Source: Fonsecaea monophora (Eukaryota; Ascomycota; Eurotiomycetes; Chaetothyriales; Herpotrichiellaceae). From it: a stretch of DNA of 64,000 nucleotides. Below are positions 45,812 to 56,582 of the stretch, one piece after another. The notes under the pieces were generated by a model. It had not been told where the DNA came from, did not search any database, and worked only from the letters and a program-made list of their open reading frames with translations. A program made the position numbers and the translations under genes. The stretch's first letter is position 1; each line of letters begins with the position of its first letter. The stretch is taken from assembly GCF_001642475.1 (NCBI RefSeq), contig NW_019173964.1, positions 186,001 to 250,000 on the forward strand, in the 5' to 3' direction.

Positions 45812-47347
45812 ATGTCCGTCTCGGCGCTCGACTCACGCCTGTTCCAGAACCTCTTTGGCACCCAAGAGATCCGAAGTGTCTTCGACGATGAAGCCTACAC
45901 TCAGCAGATGGTCGACGTTGAGCTTGCCCTCGCCCGCTCTCAGTCCAAGATTGGCATCATCCCAGAGGACGCCGGAGAGATCCTTACCAAGAAACTCACA
46001 GAGGAAGGATTTCGGTGAGTTCGATAAAAACCCCCAATTATTACCCATTTGAGAGAGTCGGCACTCATCTGGCGGACGACGGGGTAGTCTAGACTTCGAC
46101 CGCCTCTCGCGCGAGACCGAAATTGTGGGTTACCCTGTCCTTCCTCTGGTGCGACAGCTCGTTGAACATGCGTCTGGTGAGATGGGCAAGTATATCCATT
46201 GGGGGGCCACTACTCAAGACATTGTAAGTCATGATTTGTTGGTGGAATGTGAGACTGTCCCCTCGTTATTTCAGGACTGGGGCAATATCTGCATTGTTTA
46301 CCACCAGTCATCTAATATCCGGCTCTGGTATAGATGGACACTGCCTCCGTGCTTCAGATGCGCAAGGGGCTGGAAATCGTCAAACGCCATTTACAGGAAC
46401 TAGAAAACATACTGCGGACTCTGTCAAAGAAGTACCGCGACACACCGATGGCGGGCCGGACACATCTTCAGCACGCCCTGCCCTGCACATTCGGCTACAA
46501 ATGCGCTGTCTACCTATCCAGCATCATCCGTCATTCTGAGCGTCTCCAGGAAATCGAGAACCGCTGCCTTCTCGTCCAATTCGGTGGCGCGGCGGGGACG
46601 CTCGCTTCCCTGGGGTCCGACGACACTGGTCTCCGTGTGAGGGAACAGCTCGCGAAGGAGCTCGGTCTAGGCAACCCAAGTATTACGTGGCACGTGGCAC
46701 GCGACAACGTGGCCGAAATCATCAACTTCCTCGCCCTGGTAGGAGGTTCGCTTGGTAAGATGGCATACGACCTGATCCTTATGTCGTCCAACGAACTGAG
46801 CGAAGTGGCGGAACCGTTCGTGCCTCACCGCGGCGCGTCGTCAACGATGCCGCAAAAACGGAACCCTATCTCGAGCGAAGTCATTCTTGCAGCCTCCAAG
46901 CTTCTCCGCGCCAACGCGGGTTTGGCGCTGGACGCCATGGTGACGGATTTTGAGCGAGCGTCGGGTCCTTGGCATCTGGAGTGGGTTGCCGTGCCTGAAG
47001 CATTCGTCCTGGCCGTTGGCGCCTTGCACCAGACTAATTTCGCTCTGGGCGGTCTTGTAGTCAACACAGACGCCATGATGAAGAACCTGGTATCCACGAG
47101 GGGTCTCATCGTCGGAGAGGCCGTGATGATGGGCCTCGCCCCGTTCCTGGGCCGGCAGCAGGCTCACGATCTGGTCTACGAGGCTTGTAAAGAGTCGATT
47201 GAAAAGGACAAGGCTCTGTTCGACGTGCTGAAAGACCGTGCCAGCATCGCGGTCTACGTGTCGGAAGAACAGTTGAAAGCGCTCTGTGACCCGACAAACT
47301 ATATGGGAGCCAGTCAGCTCATGGTGGACCACATTCTCAAAGTCTGA
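45812..47347 (+). CDS. Fumarase/aspartase-superfamily lyase, PcaB-like (3-carboxymuconate cycloisomerase or adenylosuccinate lyase family)
   Basis: Predicted exons 45812-46014, 46088-46223 and 46334-47347 give 450 residues. The superfamily signature GASSTMPQKRNPISSEV lies near residue 280. The substrate-loop regions GKYIHWGATTQDI and AGRTHLQHALPCTFGYK are both conserved, the latter carrying the catalytic-type His. The MSVSALDSRLFQNLFGTQEI start and ERASGPWHLEWVAVPEAF segment resemble bacterial PcaB-type 3-carboxy-cis,cis-muconate cycloisomerase more than purine-pathway adenylosuccinate lyase. PcaB acts in the protocatechuate branch of the beta-ketoadipate pathway. Classical fungal cycloisomerase is an unrelated beta-propeller, so the exact substrate is uncertain. 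A short-chain dehydrogenase follows on the same strand. Enzymes of this superfamily are soluble homotetramers. Confidence 0.82.
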
Positions 47348-47889
47348 GCTAGAGCTCTGGAACCTGCACCTAATGGCACAAAGCGGGACACTCGAAGTTT
47401 GAACTGGATTGGCTTTGTAATCAATGTGTCTTGAGATGAAACTCGAATGCTCCACCAAGAAAGCAATTCTGTTGATGATGGACTTGTCGTACGAGCTGAA
47501 TGTGTATAGAATTGGGCGGCCAGGCCACCCATCCTTCTTGACAAGGCTAGCTTCGTACAGGATGGAGAGGTTTTTTTGGAGAGGGCCACACTCTATCCCC
47601 ATATTCCCGAACTCTGTGATTAATTGTTCGACATTGTAAGGCGGCCAAGCCAGGACTTACTAGACATATTTCCGAAGTGGCGGTGATAGCACAGCAATCA
47701 AACCTTGACCAGAAAGTACGGTCACCAAGACGGGTGGGGTTGTAGCTGCTGATAATGATCAATGGTCCGGGCCGTTTTAGAAGTCACACACATATATAGA
47801 CATGTCCTCTCGAAAGAGCCGCCATTTTGGACTGATAGTACTCTCGCGTAGGCAGCAAGATTGACAAGATTGACCTGAGAGAAATCGCA
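47348..47889. other. Intergenic region
   Basis: 540 bases between the lyase and the dehydrogenase, both on the plus strand. No gene supported. Confidence 0.5.
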
Positions 47890-48795
47890 ATGTCTGCATA
47901 CCTTGTGACAGGCGCCGGCCGGGGGTTGGGACTTGAGTTCGTCAATCAGCTGTCCAAGCTGCCCGAAGACCAAGTTTGCACCATCTTTGCAGCAACAAGA
48001 TCTGCTCCCTCAGATGCTCTGTCGGAGCTCATCACTCGTTCTCACGGAAAGGTCGTCCACCTGCCGATGGTCATCACCGATAAAGACAGCATCAAGAGGG
48101 CGGTATATCAAGTCGATGAAACACTTGCCGGAAAAGGGCTTGATGTCCTCATCAATAATGCTGGTGTCATGCCTTGGACCATGAAAGGAATTGAGACCAT
48201 GGACGACATTGGGGATGTGTTCAAGGTGAATGTAGAAGCTGTGCACGACGTCACGGCAGCATTTCTGCCCCTGCTACGAAAAGGTGTACAGAAGAAAGTG
48301 TTGAACATGTGAGTTGTGTGGCTGTCAATATCCACGGGTTGATCAAGGCTAACCGATGCGGATACCATCGCAGTACGTCGACGCTTGGGTCCATATCAAT
48401 GGTTCACGGATATGTGTTCGCACCAACACCAGCGTACAAGGTGTCCAAAGCCGCGCTGAACATGTTGACCGTGCAATATTCCTTGGAGCTGGGAAAAGAA
48501 GGCTTCACATTCCTGCTGGTTTCCCCTGGTGTAAGCCGAGCTTTTCTCTGTTTGGCCGCTCATATTGCGCACTATGGGATATAGCTGGCTGACGTCTCTG
48601 AATATTCAGTGGTTGAAGACCGACTTGGGTGGAGATCAGGCAGATCTGCCCGTTGAGGTAGGAGCACAAGCTACCCTCAATATCCTGTTTAAGAGCACAA
48701 CAGAGGACAATGGGAAATTTCAGAACATCCTCGTTCCCGGGTGGGAGAATGTGCCAGGACCAAATGTGTATGATGGGAAGGAAGTGGCCTGGTGA
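47890..48795 (+). CDS. Short-chain dehydrogenase/reductase (C-factor-like)
   Basis: Predicted exons 47890-48308, 48374-48530 and 48610-48795 give 253 residues, the usual SDR length. The cofactor motif TGAGRGLG is at residues 7-14, the NNAG strand in VLINNAGVMPW, and the active site Tyr161/Lys165 in AYKVSKAAL with a catalytic Ser in LGSISM. The C-terminus keeps WLKTDLGG and a substrate-loop end. It would be a soluble NAD(P)-dependent oxidoreductase; the family fold resembles the C-factor/sniffer branch, and the substrate cannot be told. The two introns have GTGAGT and GTAAGC donors. Adjacent to the PcaB-like lyase on the same strand, so a shared catabolic role is possible but unproven. Confidence 0.88.
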
Positions 48796-50548
48796 TATTA
48801 TTAGCTGAAATTAGATAAAAACACCAGCGACCGTGACAAATCGACGAGGGAAGTTGGGCGCTGAGGATGATGCATTCCCGCTCCAGCCGCGGTACGGCCA
48901 CAGTGCTGGACTTTTGATATCCACTAGCGCAATGAATTGCAGAAAGTCGGGGGAGATACACTGGGGCACCTTAGCTGTAGCTGCTTCTTGTCCAATCCAC
49001 GCTGGCAGCATTGTGACCAGGTCTCGTTATATCTGCTTGGCTTTTGCTGCTGGACTTTCATCTGGAGTTTCCCAGAGTCTGGACAGAGGAGCTGAGTTCC
49101 TCCGGACGCTATCACCTCGGCGCAGGTCCGTGGACTTGCCAATCATTGCCTATAGGGAAGCCAAAAGGGACAAATTGAACAAGTCATCGCCGAAACTCGA
49201 AGCTATCTTGCTGTGACCGGTTAGACATGCAATAGCACCGGACACGAGTCGACAGCATGAGGCGTTCCGTGGCCGATTGTTGGAGCCACTGGGGTTTGTG
49301 GATGACGAGCAGGGCGACAACACCACGGTCTGTCTAGTAAGAAAACCTGACCAGGTACACATACTAGCCGTTAAACAGGACATGTTTCTGTCCAACCATC
49401 AGGCACAAGACCTGGGCAGCGCAACATGAACAACGTCGATACTTGGCATGGAAACGATTGGGGTCCATTGGCATAGGTAGCTAGATGGAATATGGAATGA
49501 TGTGACTGCGGTCTGGAAATGCGCGCCCTTGATCATCTTGAAAAGCCCTGCCCAGACGTCTCTTCTTCAGCCACGTCATCCAGGCTCGACGGATTTGGAG
49601 GGTTGTATCTGGTCGAGGAGAGTCGTGTCATGGGAGGCCTTTTCATGTTGGGGCGCTGGCGGCACAAAAATCAGCTTGATGAAACAGGAACAGGGAGATA
49701 GACTGACCGGGACTAGTGAGATGAGGAAGGGGAGGGTATAAACATGTAACTGCTCACGCTACTGCACGTCGTACCTTGGGCTGTGATGGCAGGATGGATA
49801 GAGAATTGGATGGTGGTTGTGGATCTCCTGATTGTGGTGCTATACCGCATCCGCTGCAAGACTCCGAGCTCTCCTATCAATGAACCCGAGGACTTGGCAT
49901 ACGAGGTACGCAGCGGGCGTCACTGCCCCCCAATTATGACCCTTGATGCCCCCCCCCGAAAAGCCCCCCGAATGATAAGCGAGGCTAGTAGGGCTGCTGG
50001 TTGGGTGCCACTGGTGGCCTGAAGCCGCCATCAATGCGCTGATCTCGCTTGTCACCCCAGACTAATCCTTTTGGGTACGACGCTGCGAACTGCGAAGCTT
50101 CACCGACGACTCTAACAATGAGGCTTGTACTGCCGAGATGTTGGTTGTAGGAACACTTCTTGTCTCAGGTCTCAAAATATCAATTCTCCCAAAGCACTCC
50201 AGCAACCGCATCCCGCGTCCGCGTCCGCGTCGGCTGAAATCAGCTGCCTGTTTACTCGTGGAGACGGGCGTGTAGGTCGAAGGCGCAGCAGCATGCGCTC
50301 CGACAACGAGGCTGTAGAGGGCCAGGATGGCCGTAATGGGCCCTCCACCCTGGTCCTATCGTTTCGAGAAGAGGGCGGACATGGCTATAAGTACTGCGTT
50401 GACAGACTCCTCATAGTCTGAATGGTAAGACTCTTCCCCATCTCATCCTCTCTATCGCAGATCTTCAATCTACTCTCCTGTGTCCTTTCTCCTCCACCTC
50501 GATCTCTATACAATCACTACCAACTCGCTCACATCGCCGTCAATCAAT
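48796..50548. other. Intergenic region, 1.75 kb
   Basis: No supported gene. Two plus-strand open frames without recognisable domains are noted: 48833-49216, and about 49237-49428, whose translation (RGRLLEPLGFVDDEQGDN) is coding-like but lacks an ATG. They may be relics of an old gene. C-runs occur at about 49950-49975. Confidence 0.4.
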
Positions 50549-51617
50549 ATGCCTGCCCCAGAAAACTGCACCATCGCGACTTGCTCGATCAAAGAGTATG
50601 GCCAGATCGACTACATCCCCACATTGGCCGGCAATGCCATCTACACGGGCATCTTCGGCCTGCTGCTCGCCCTTCAGCTCTTCTTTGGGATCCGGTACCG
50701 GACGTGGGGATTCATGGTGGGCATGGTGTGCGGGATCTTGCTCGAAGTCGTGGGCTATGTCGGGCGGCTGATGCTGCATGACAACATCTTCGACAAGAAC
50801 TCGTTCATCATCTACCTGGTCGGCCTGACCATTGGCCCGGCGTTCCTGACCGCCGCCATCTACCTCTGCCTGAGCCGGATCATCACTATCCACTCCGTCC
50901 AGCTGAGTCTGCTGAAGCCGAGGACCATTGCCTGCATCTTCGTCGCCTGCGACTTTGTCTCCCTGCTCCTCCAAGCCGCCGGCGGTGCGATCGCGTCGAC
51001 CGCCGACGACGACAAATCGAACCAACTGGGCATCAACGTCATGATTGCCGGGCTGGCCTCGCAGGTCGTGTCGCTGGCCATCTTCGTGGCCATCTGCGGT
51101 CATTTTGCGTGGAAGGTGTTCAAGAACCCGACCAAGCTCAGCTCTGAGCATGCTCGGCTACGACGAACACCCCGCTTCAAGGGCTTCTTGATCAGTAAGT
51201 CTCTGCACAGACCCCTTGACCCCTTTTCAATCTTCCCGACAACCCTTTTTGGAGAGGGGAAGAGTTGAAAGAGAAAAAGTCTTTTGACTTTTGCTGACCA
51301 CTCTCTAATCTCCAGGCATCGCAATCGCCGTCCTCACCATCACGGTCCGCTCGTGCTACCGCCTCGCCGAACTCAAAGACGGCTTCCACGGCCACCTCGC
51401 CAACGACGAAGCCACATTTATGATCTTCGAGGGACCCATGATCATCATCGCCGTCGCCGTCCTGACCATCTGGCACCCGGGTATCGTCCTGGGTGCTCAG
51501 CTGTGGGAAGACGCCGGCTTCCATTTCCGGACCAAGGCCAGCCTCGTCCACTACAAGGAGGTCAATGACAGCAGCGCCGAGCAGATTGCCATGATGCCAT
51601 CGCGCTATCAGGCGTAG
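50549..51617 (+). CDS. RTA1-like seven-transmembrane protein
   Basis: Predicted exons 50549-51194 and 51316-51617 encode 315 residues; the 121-nt intron begins GTAAGT and ends TCTCCAG. Seven hydrophobic helices are evident, starting at LAGNAIYTGIFGLLLALQLFFG. The family core is present: GILLEVVGYVGRL, IGPAFLTAAIYLCLSRII, FVACDFVSLLLQAAGGAIAS and GINVMIAGLASQVVSLAIF, with FMIFEGPMIIIAVAVLTIWHPG near the end. RTA1-family proteins sit in plasma or internal membranes of fungi and are linked to lipid or sphingoid-base translocation and resistance to 7-aminocholesterol. The substrate here is unknown. A Zn2Cys6 regulator converges on it from downstream. Confidence 0.92.
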
Positions 51618-52256
51618 GTGTGTGTCGCCATCGGCGATCACGATCTAGCGAGTGAGGCGGACGACGAGCAGAAAGGAGTTGGGTGACGGGCAGGGCGGAA
51701 CTACCAATACCCACGTACGGATTTGTCAATATTTTGCATAAAGAAGAGCAGGGAGGGACTTTGGAGGGGCCTCCGTCTCGCCACGAGGATCCGAGAGGAG
51801 TTTTATCGGTCGGCTCCAACATACATGTGAGATGATGAGCGGAGAAAGGCGGATTTTTGGCGACACAATTTCATGACTGGCGTTATACTGTACCTGGGAT
51901 TCCTGGAAGGAAACAGATCTTGGGGGGATATATATACCCTTTCTTTGTTTATAGATGCGGCAGTGCGCGCATACACACACCTTTCGCAGGATGAGATGTG
52001 TTGGTGTGCGGGTATGGTATGGGAAACCGAAAAGTTGTGCACGGTATCTTTCACGTTCTTACAACCAGCCCTTTTGCCTGACGATTCATTGGCCATCGTG
52101 TGTCAGGACCTCATGTGCAAACGCTGTACTCGGTAGTGGAGGAAATGTCAACCTTGTAAGCCCAAATCTCAAGATCTGGTTGCGCGCTGTATGAATGACT
52201 GCTAGCGAAAATACCTTGTCCCGCTATGTAAGCTGACTCTTTCTCTCTCCGTACCC

Positions 52257-52260
<4 letters not shown>

Positions 52261-52306
<46 letters not shown>
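52261..52306. repeat. (CT)23 microsatellite
   Basis: An uninterrupted CT dinucleotide tract of 46 bases followed by TTTC repeats, in the 3' region of the minus-strand Zn2Cys6 gene. Confidence 0.95.
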
Positions 52307-52312
<6 letters not shown>

Positions 52313-52326
52313 CTTTCATACAGAGA

Positions 52327-52346
52327 GGGGAAGGGGAGGGGAAGGG
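52327..52346 (+). other. Potential G-quadruplex
   Basis: Four G-runs (GGGG, GGGG, GGGG, GGG) separated by one or two A, eight bases before the stop codon of the minus-strand regulator. In the mRNA this is the C-rich complement, so any quadruplex would form in DNA on the non-transcribed side. Confidence 0.5.
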
Positions 52347-52354
52347 AGAGTAAG

Positions 52355-54481
52355 TCACAAATTCATCATCTCGACGAGCATGTCATCCGACATCCACCGG
52401 AAGCAGTCAAGTCCTTCTTCCAAATTCGCATGCAACTCTGGCAATTTGTATGCAACAGCGTCATGCGACCGCCAAGAGGACGAGTCCATCACTCGGTGAT
52501 TTTCCCAGCTCGCTCCGTCGTCGTCGGACCGCATGGCCCAAGCATTGGGATCTGTCGCTATGGGTGCAGCGGGTTCCTCATTGCCGCCAGATCTTTCCAA
52601 GGGACGCCTGAATCTCCGCATGGTGTCGTACAGGAGAGATGCGCCCAGCCTGGTCTCGACCGTGCTGGGATGGTCCTGCGCGTCGACTCTGAGATTCCTG
52701 GCCATGTCCGCCATCACCTCCGCAACGCGAGCAAAGTCCTGCGCCGGGGCGAAACTGGAGAAGAACTGGTGTGCCGCGGTGATGTGTGAAAATGCCAGCT
52801 CCCTGTCCTGTTGCGCAGCTCTGGGGTCGGCGCAGAGGAATTTCATAAGAAAGACGACGGCGAACACGACGAGTCGGAAGTAGAACTTGGGGTAGTGGAT
52901 GACTCCACCGTTACCGGGCTCCTGCACCAAAGACTCGTTGTTCAGCTGGACAATGGTGTGAATCAGAGACACTGCGGCAGGGAGGCCGAGTTGTACTGAC
53001 ACTCGAGCCAGGTCGATGGCATAGGGCATGTCGAGTTCTTGGGGACGACTGCGTTGTTTGGATGTCACGGTGAGGCACAGCGAGAACAGGTATAACTTGG
53101 CACCGAGACGCTGAATTTCCAGTCGCGGGGACCAAATGTCCTGGTACACCGTAAAGAGAGTGTCCAGTTCGGTGTTGAAAAGGCTCTGCAGTGTGGAACA
53201 GGTGCTGCTGTCGACATCGCCAGCAAGTGCTGTGGAGTATTGCACAACATGACGCTGGAGTTCAACTTGCACCATGAAATGGCGTGGGACACTCGGTTCT
53301 TTGGCCATTGATGAAGTCGCGTTCAGCTGTGAGGGCGAAGAGAGATGTGGCCGGATGCCAAACCAGACACTGAGACTAGGACACGGTCAGCTCATTGCGA
53401 GTGGCTTGGTGAACAATCCCACCATACTTTGTGCTGGTGTTGAAGCAGGCCAGCCAAGTCATGCGCCGTGACTGGACGCTCATCTGGAGGGCATTCGATT
53501 GTCCACGACTCCCGGGGTGTAACATCTCCGCTTCTAGTTGATCCAAGCCCATTTGCAAGGCAGCATTCATGGCAATTCCGCAATATTGCCAGCTTGGGTC
53601 TTTACTTTGTTGCGACCCTGTATTAGGCCAATGACACAATATGAGGATGGCCTGAATGATTCTGAAATCGCGGATGGGTGAGAGGAGGTGCATCGTGAGC
53701 AATTGCTCATAAGGTCGTGCGATCAGTTGGAACACATGACCGAACTTGGGATGTCGATAACAGGCAGTGCGCAAAAGTGTCCAGAAAAGGAAGACATTGC
53801 TGTCATGAAAGTCCGCCACAGATGTAACTCGGTCCAGTATAGGAAGGTGTGGATAGTAGTTGTGTGCGTAGCTGTTTACCTTCCATCAGTCTCTGTTTTG
53901 CGCAGTTGTATGTGTTCTTAAACAACTCACAAATTGAACAGCTCCGAGACATCGTGGTAGCTGAGAACAGCACCGCCTAAAGACCATTGTGCGTGCTGCG
54001 TGATTTGTGCGTCTGAGAGAAGAAGCCAATCTGCGCCCATGTAGATTTCTGAGTGGGCATCACTCGCTGTGTCCGACACATGACCTGTAGAGGGCGCGGA
54101 CAAGTATTCTGCTGACGGATAAGCTATGCCTTCGTAAACCCCGAGGTCTTGTCCTGTCGTCTCTGACTGCTGAATAGGAGTTAACCGTCTGTACAGGTTA
54201 GTAGAGGTATGTGGGATAGTCCGCCACACGAACAAAATCCATACTGTCTGACCCTGACTCGTGTGAAGTTTGAATCAATCCGGCAGTAGAGCCCGTGCGA
54301 ATCGCATCTAGAACAGGCGGCCGGAAATCTTGTCGCAGCATCACACCGAACCTGGTCTCGAAAAGTAAGCCAGCTGCTAATGTCAAAACACCGACCCGAG
54401 GCGCACTTTTGTCTGTCGGCACGATGTGCATGTTCTAACTCGGCCTTTGTTGGTTGCCAGCGATTGAGGTGCTACCGCCAT
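52355..54481 (-). CDS. Zn2Cys6 transcription factor with fungal_trans domain
   Basis: Five predicted exons: 54407-54481, 54245-54351, 53931-54188, 53428-53871 and 52355-53375. They encode 634 residues, and phase continuity holds throughout. The zinc cluster has Cys18, 21, 28, 38, 41 and 48 (RTCTSCRQTKVRCDAATR then ACSRCDSHGLYC), split by the first intron as in many fungal regulators. The fungal-specific domain follows: FYAHNYYPHLPILDRV, FWTLLRTACYRHP, and SQQSKDPSWQYCGIAMNAAL. The fourth intron is needed to restore STNLSVWFGIRPHLSS. It would be a nuclear regulator at CGG-type half-sites; targets unknown. The convergent RTA1-like gene is a possible target only by proximity. ATG at 54481 is chosen since the zinc finger starts 17 residues later. 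Confidence 0.87.
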
Positions 54482-55190
54482 ACGAGTACCACAATGCCTT
54501 GAAGGAGATTGGATGTAATCAATATGTTTGTCGCTCTTTGGAAACTTTCGATGGTCCTGGCGAGCTATACCAGACTCACAGAACGTGGTATGGACTCTTA
54601 AGAGCCGTCCCATCAGGCAGCAACATTCCTTTGTGCCATAAGCTGGGGTATGATTTGGAGGCAGAGGTTCGCAGGCTGTCGTCAAGTAGAAGATTGGCAT
54701 CCGGGGCCAAGGCTAGGCGTTCAAGTGCATATCTAAGTGTGGGCCATATTTGGGTGCGTGGGTGCACAGCCTCGATCGCCGTTTAGATGTACTTGTGTCA
54801 AAGTAGTCGAGTTGGACCATAAACGTCGAAGCGGCGGCCAAGGCACATGCACTAGGAGTGTTTCCTGGGTAGAAGGTCTCACTGCCACGCGTCATAAGCG
54901 ATGGACTCCGCATGGACAAACCGGAGGTTCTGAAAGAGCGGCACAACAGATACGCCTGATCATGACCATCCCTGAGAAATGACGCGGATCACTCGTATCA
55001 GGTCATGATCAAACAGCTTATCTACTTGTACTGTAAAGTCGTTGCCGGGAAATTCGCCTGCGGTTTAGGCGGCCCGGCCGTTTCGGGTATGGTCGCAAGC
55101 TGGGCGCGCCGCCGCTTTTGATGGGAAAATACACCGTCTCTCGGGGTTCACACCCTCAGCAATTCTCTTACAATCGGCCTCCCCGGTTGG
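54482..55190. other. Promoter region of Zn2Cys6 gene
   Basis: About 700 bases. CGG/CCG-rich sequence at about 55065-55090 (GGCGGCCCGGCCG, then CGGG) could hold Zn2Cys6 half-sites, including for autoregulation; this is speculative. No gene. Confidence 0.4.
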
Positions 55191-55640
55191 GTGTCGAGCG
55201 GACAAAACTCCAAACCTCCTCAACAGGCGACGCCTGTGAGTAATGCGGATTTCGTCGATTTCGTCGATTTGACTGCTCTGGCCAGGTATGAACGCGTGAA
55301 CCGGGGGCAGGGGTTTCGCTTCCTGACGTGCTCTATACCAGCCAACCAGTTACCTTCGCCATTTTCTGCCTCCGCGGTCAGTGTTGGCGTTCATCTTCAC
55401 AGTCTCCTGGTCGACGACTCGGGTAAGCCCTGGTTGATGGACTAGGACTGTGCGGGATTTTATCCGGAGTTCTTCGAGTATGTCTGCTTAAAGGGCTACG
55501 CAGAGTTCTTGCCGATAAGCCTGAAGAGCGCAGTAGGTGCAAAATTCCTTCAAATCGTGGTTGATTCGAAGGAGACGTTGGAGGCCCGGAGAATGAATAC
55601 CAAACTCAACGCCATTGGTTATGCTCTCAGAAAGTGAGTT
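55191..55640 (+). pseudogene. Relic of an APH-family small-molecule kinase
   Basis: In-frame homology to the C-terminal catalytic part of aminoglycoside-phosphotransferase-like proteins. LHSLLVDDSGKPWLMD is followed by a TAG at 55444, where the family has the Trp of its IDW(D/E) magnesium motif, then DCAGFYPEFFEY continues in the same frame. The catalytic HGDLHxxN that should stand just before is eroded (VGVHLHSLLV, lacking the Asp and Asn). There is no N-lobe with an ATP site upstream. The fragment is therefore non-functional. It is not the same subfamily as the intact kinase at 56583-57470. Confidence 0.7.
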
Positions 55641-55969
55641 GCTCGATATGAACGATATATTGATATTGCTTCCGGTCGATACGCGTACCACGAATGTACA
55701 ACCAGAAAAACGAGCTTTGGCTTCGTGCCAATTTGACTAACAGTCAAGGCGAGGACTGGCGATGAGATCTGGAGGAGCCATCAGCACTGACCCCGAGGTT
55801 ACCATCTAATGCGCTATGAGGTAAGACAAGCGCCTGAGCTATCATATCCTGCTATCGTATCTCCTACGGGAGGTTTCGCACATGGTACGTCGAGGTCTCA
55901 GACATTTGTCGGGGACATGTTTTGCGCCTAATAATGCTCGCTGTTAGTGTCAGATGCCCCCTGCTCTGA

Positions 55970-56377
55970 AACCAGCGGGACGCCTATCTACAATTCGCGC
56001 GCGGCAAGCCCTGCTGCATTTGGCGCCTAGGGATTCTGGCAGACCCTGATGTACCAGGGACAAGGTACCATACGGTGATCTTTGTTGAAACAGAGACGGG
56101 TGGAAGGGGCTATATCCATCATGTTATCGGGGATCTCGTCACCGGAATGCGATACGAGAGGAAGCCGGCAAACAGACCGGAGAACTCGCAAACCTATCAT
56201 GACAAGAAGCTCCTAGGTCGCGTGGCAAAGTCGAAGTACCCGACGGAAGTAGATCGACCGCCCCCGCGTCAAAAAGCGTCCAATAGCAAAACCATGAAGA
56301 CTGTGCCAATCAAGCCAGACGGGTCGTTCTACAAGCCCGGGGATCCACGACCTAAATTGATCAAATGCACCGAATGA
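55970..56377 (+). CDS. Small uncharacterised fungal protein, 5' end unresolved
   Basis: The frame is open from 55970 to the stop at 56375-56377 and reads AYLQFARGKPCCIWRLGI, LADPDVPGTRYHTVIFVETE, GGRGYIHHVIGDLVTGMRYE and FYKPGDPRPKLIKCTE. This recalls short fungal proteins carrying a YIHHVTGD-type strand, known only as hypothetical. No ATG precedes the conserved start in frame; a GTACGT donor (55884), CTAAT and CAG acceptors upstream suggest a missing first exon, or the gene is truncated. The neighbouring relics make decay plausible. Function unknown. Confidence 0.4.
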   Translation, partial: NQRDAYLQFARGKPCCIWRLGILADPDVPGTRYHTVIFVETETGGRGYIHHVIGDLVTGMRYERKPANRPENSQTYHDKKLLGRVAKSKYPTEVDRPPPRQKASNSKTMKTVPIKPDGSFYKPGDPRPKLIKCTE

Positions 56378-56582
56378 ACAGAGAATCAAGTCATTCCAGC
56401 CTTACAGCAGGGCGGATTGCTTTCATAGAGTTGACGGCGAGGCGACGCAAGCATGTCTCGGGATCTCAAGAAACCATGGAATTGCAACGGTGTAGGAGAA
56501 AGGTGGTTCGGGAAGAGACGGGATAATGCTGTCTGCTCTCAAAGCCGAGGCCAGGATGTTTGGCATGAGTTTAGAGCCGTCT

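Larger units (their letters stand above)
51618..52354. other. Convergent intergenic region
   Basis: 3' regions of the RTA1-like gene and the Zn2Cys6 gene. It includes the CT microsatellite and the G-rich tract annotated separately. No gene. Confidence 0.55.

Noticed and set aside
48833..49428. Possible gene relic between the dehydrogenase and RTA1 genes
   Set aside because: One frame reads like protein but no ATG, homologous family or splice pair could be established.
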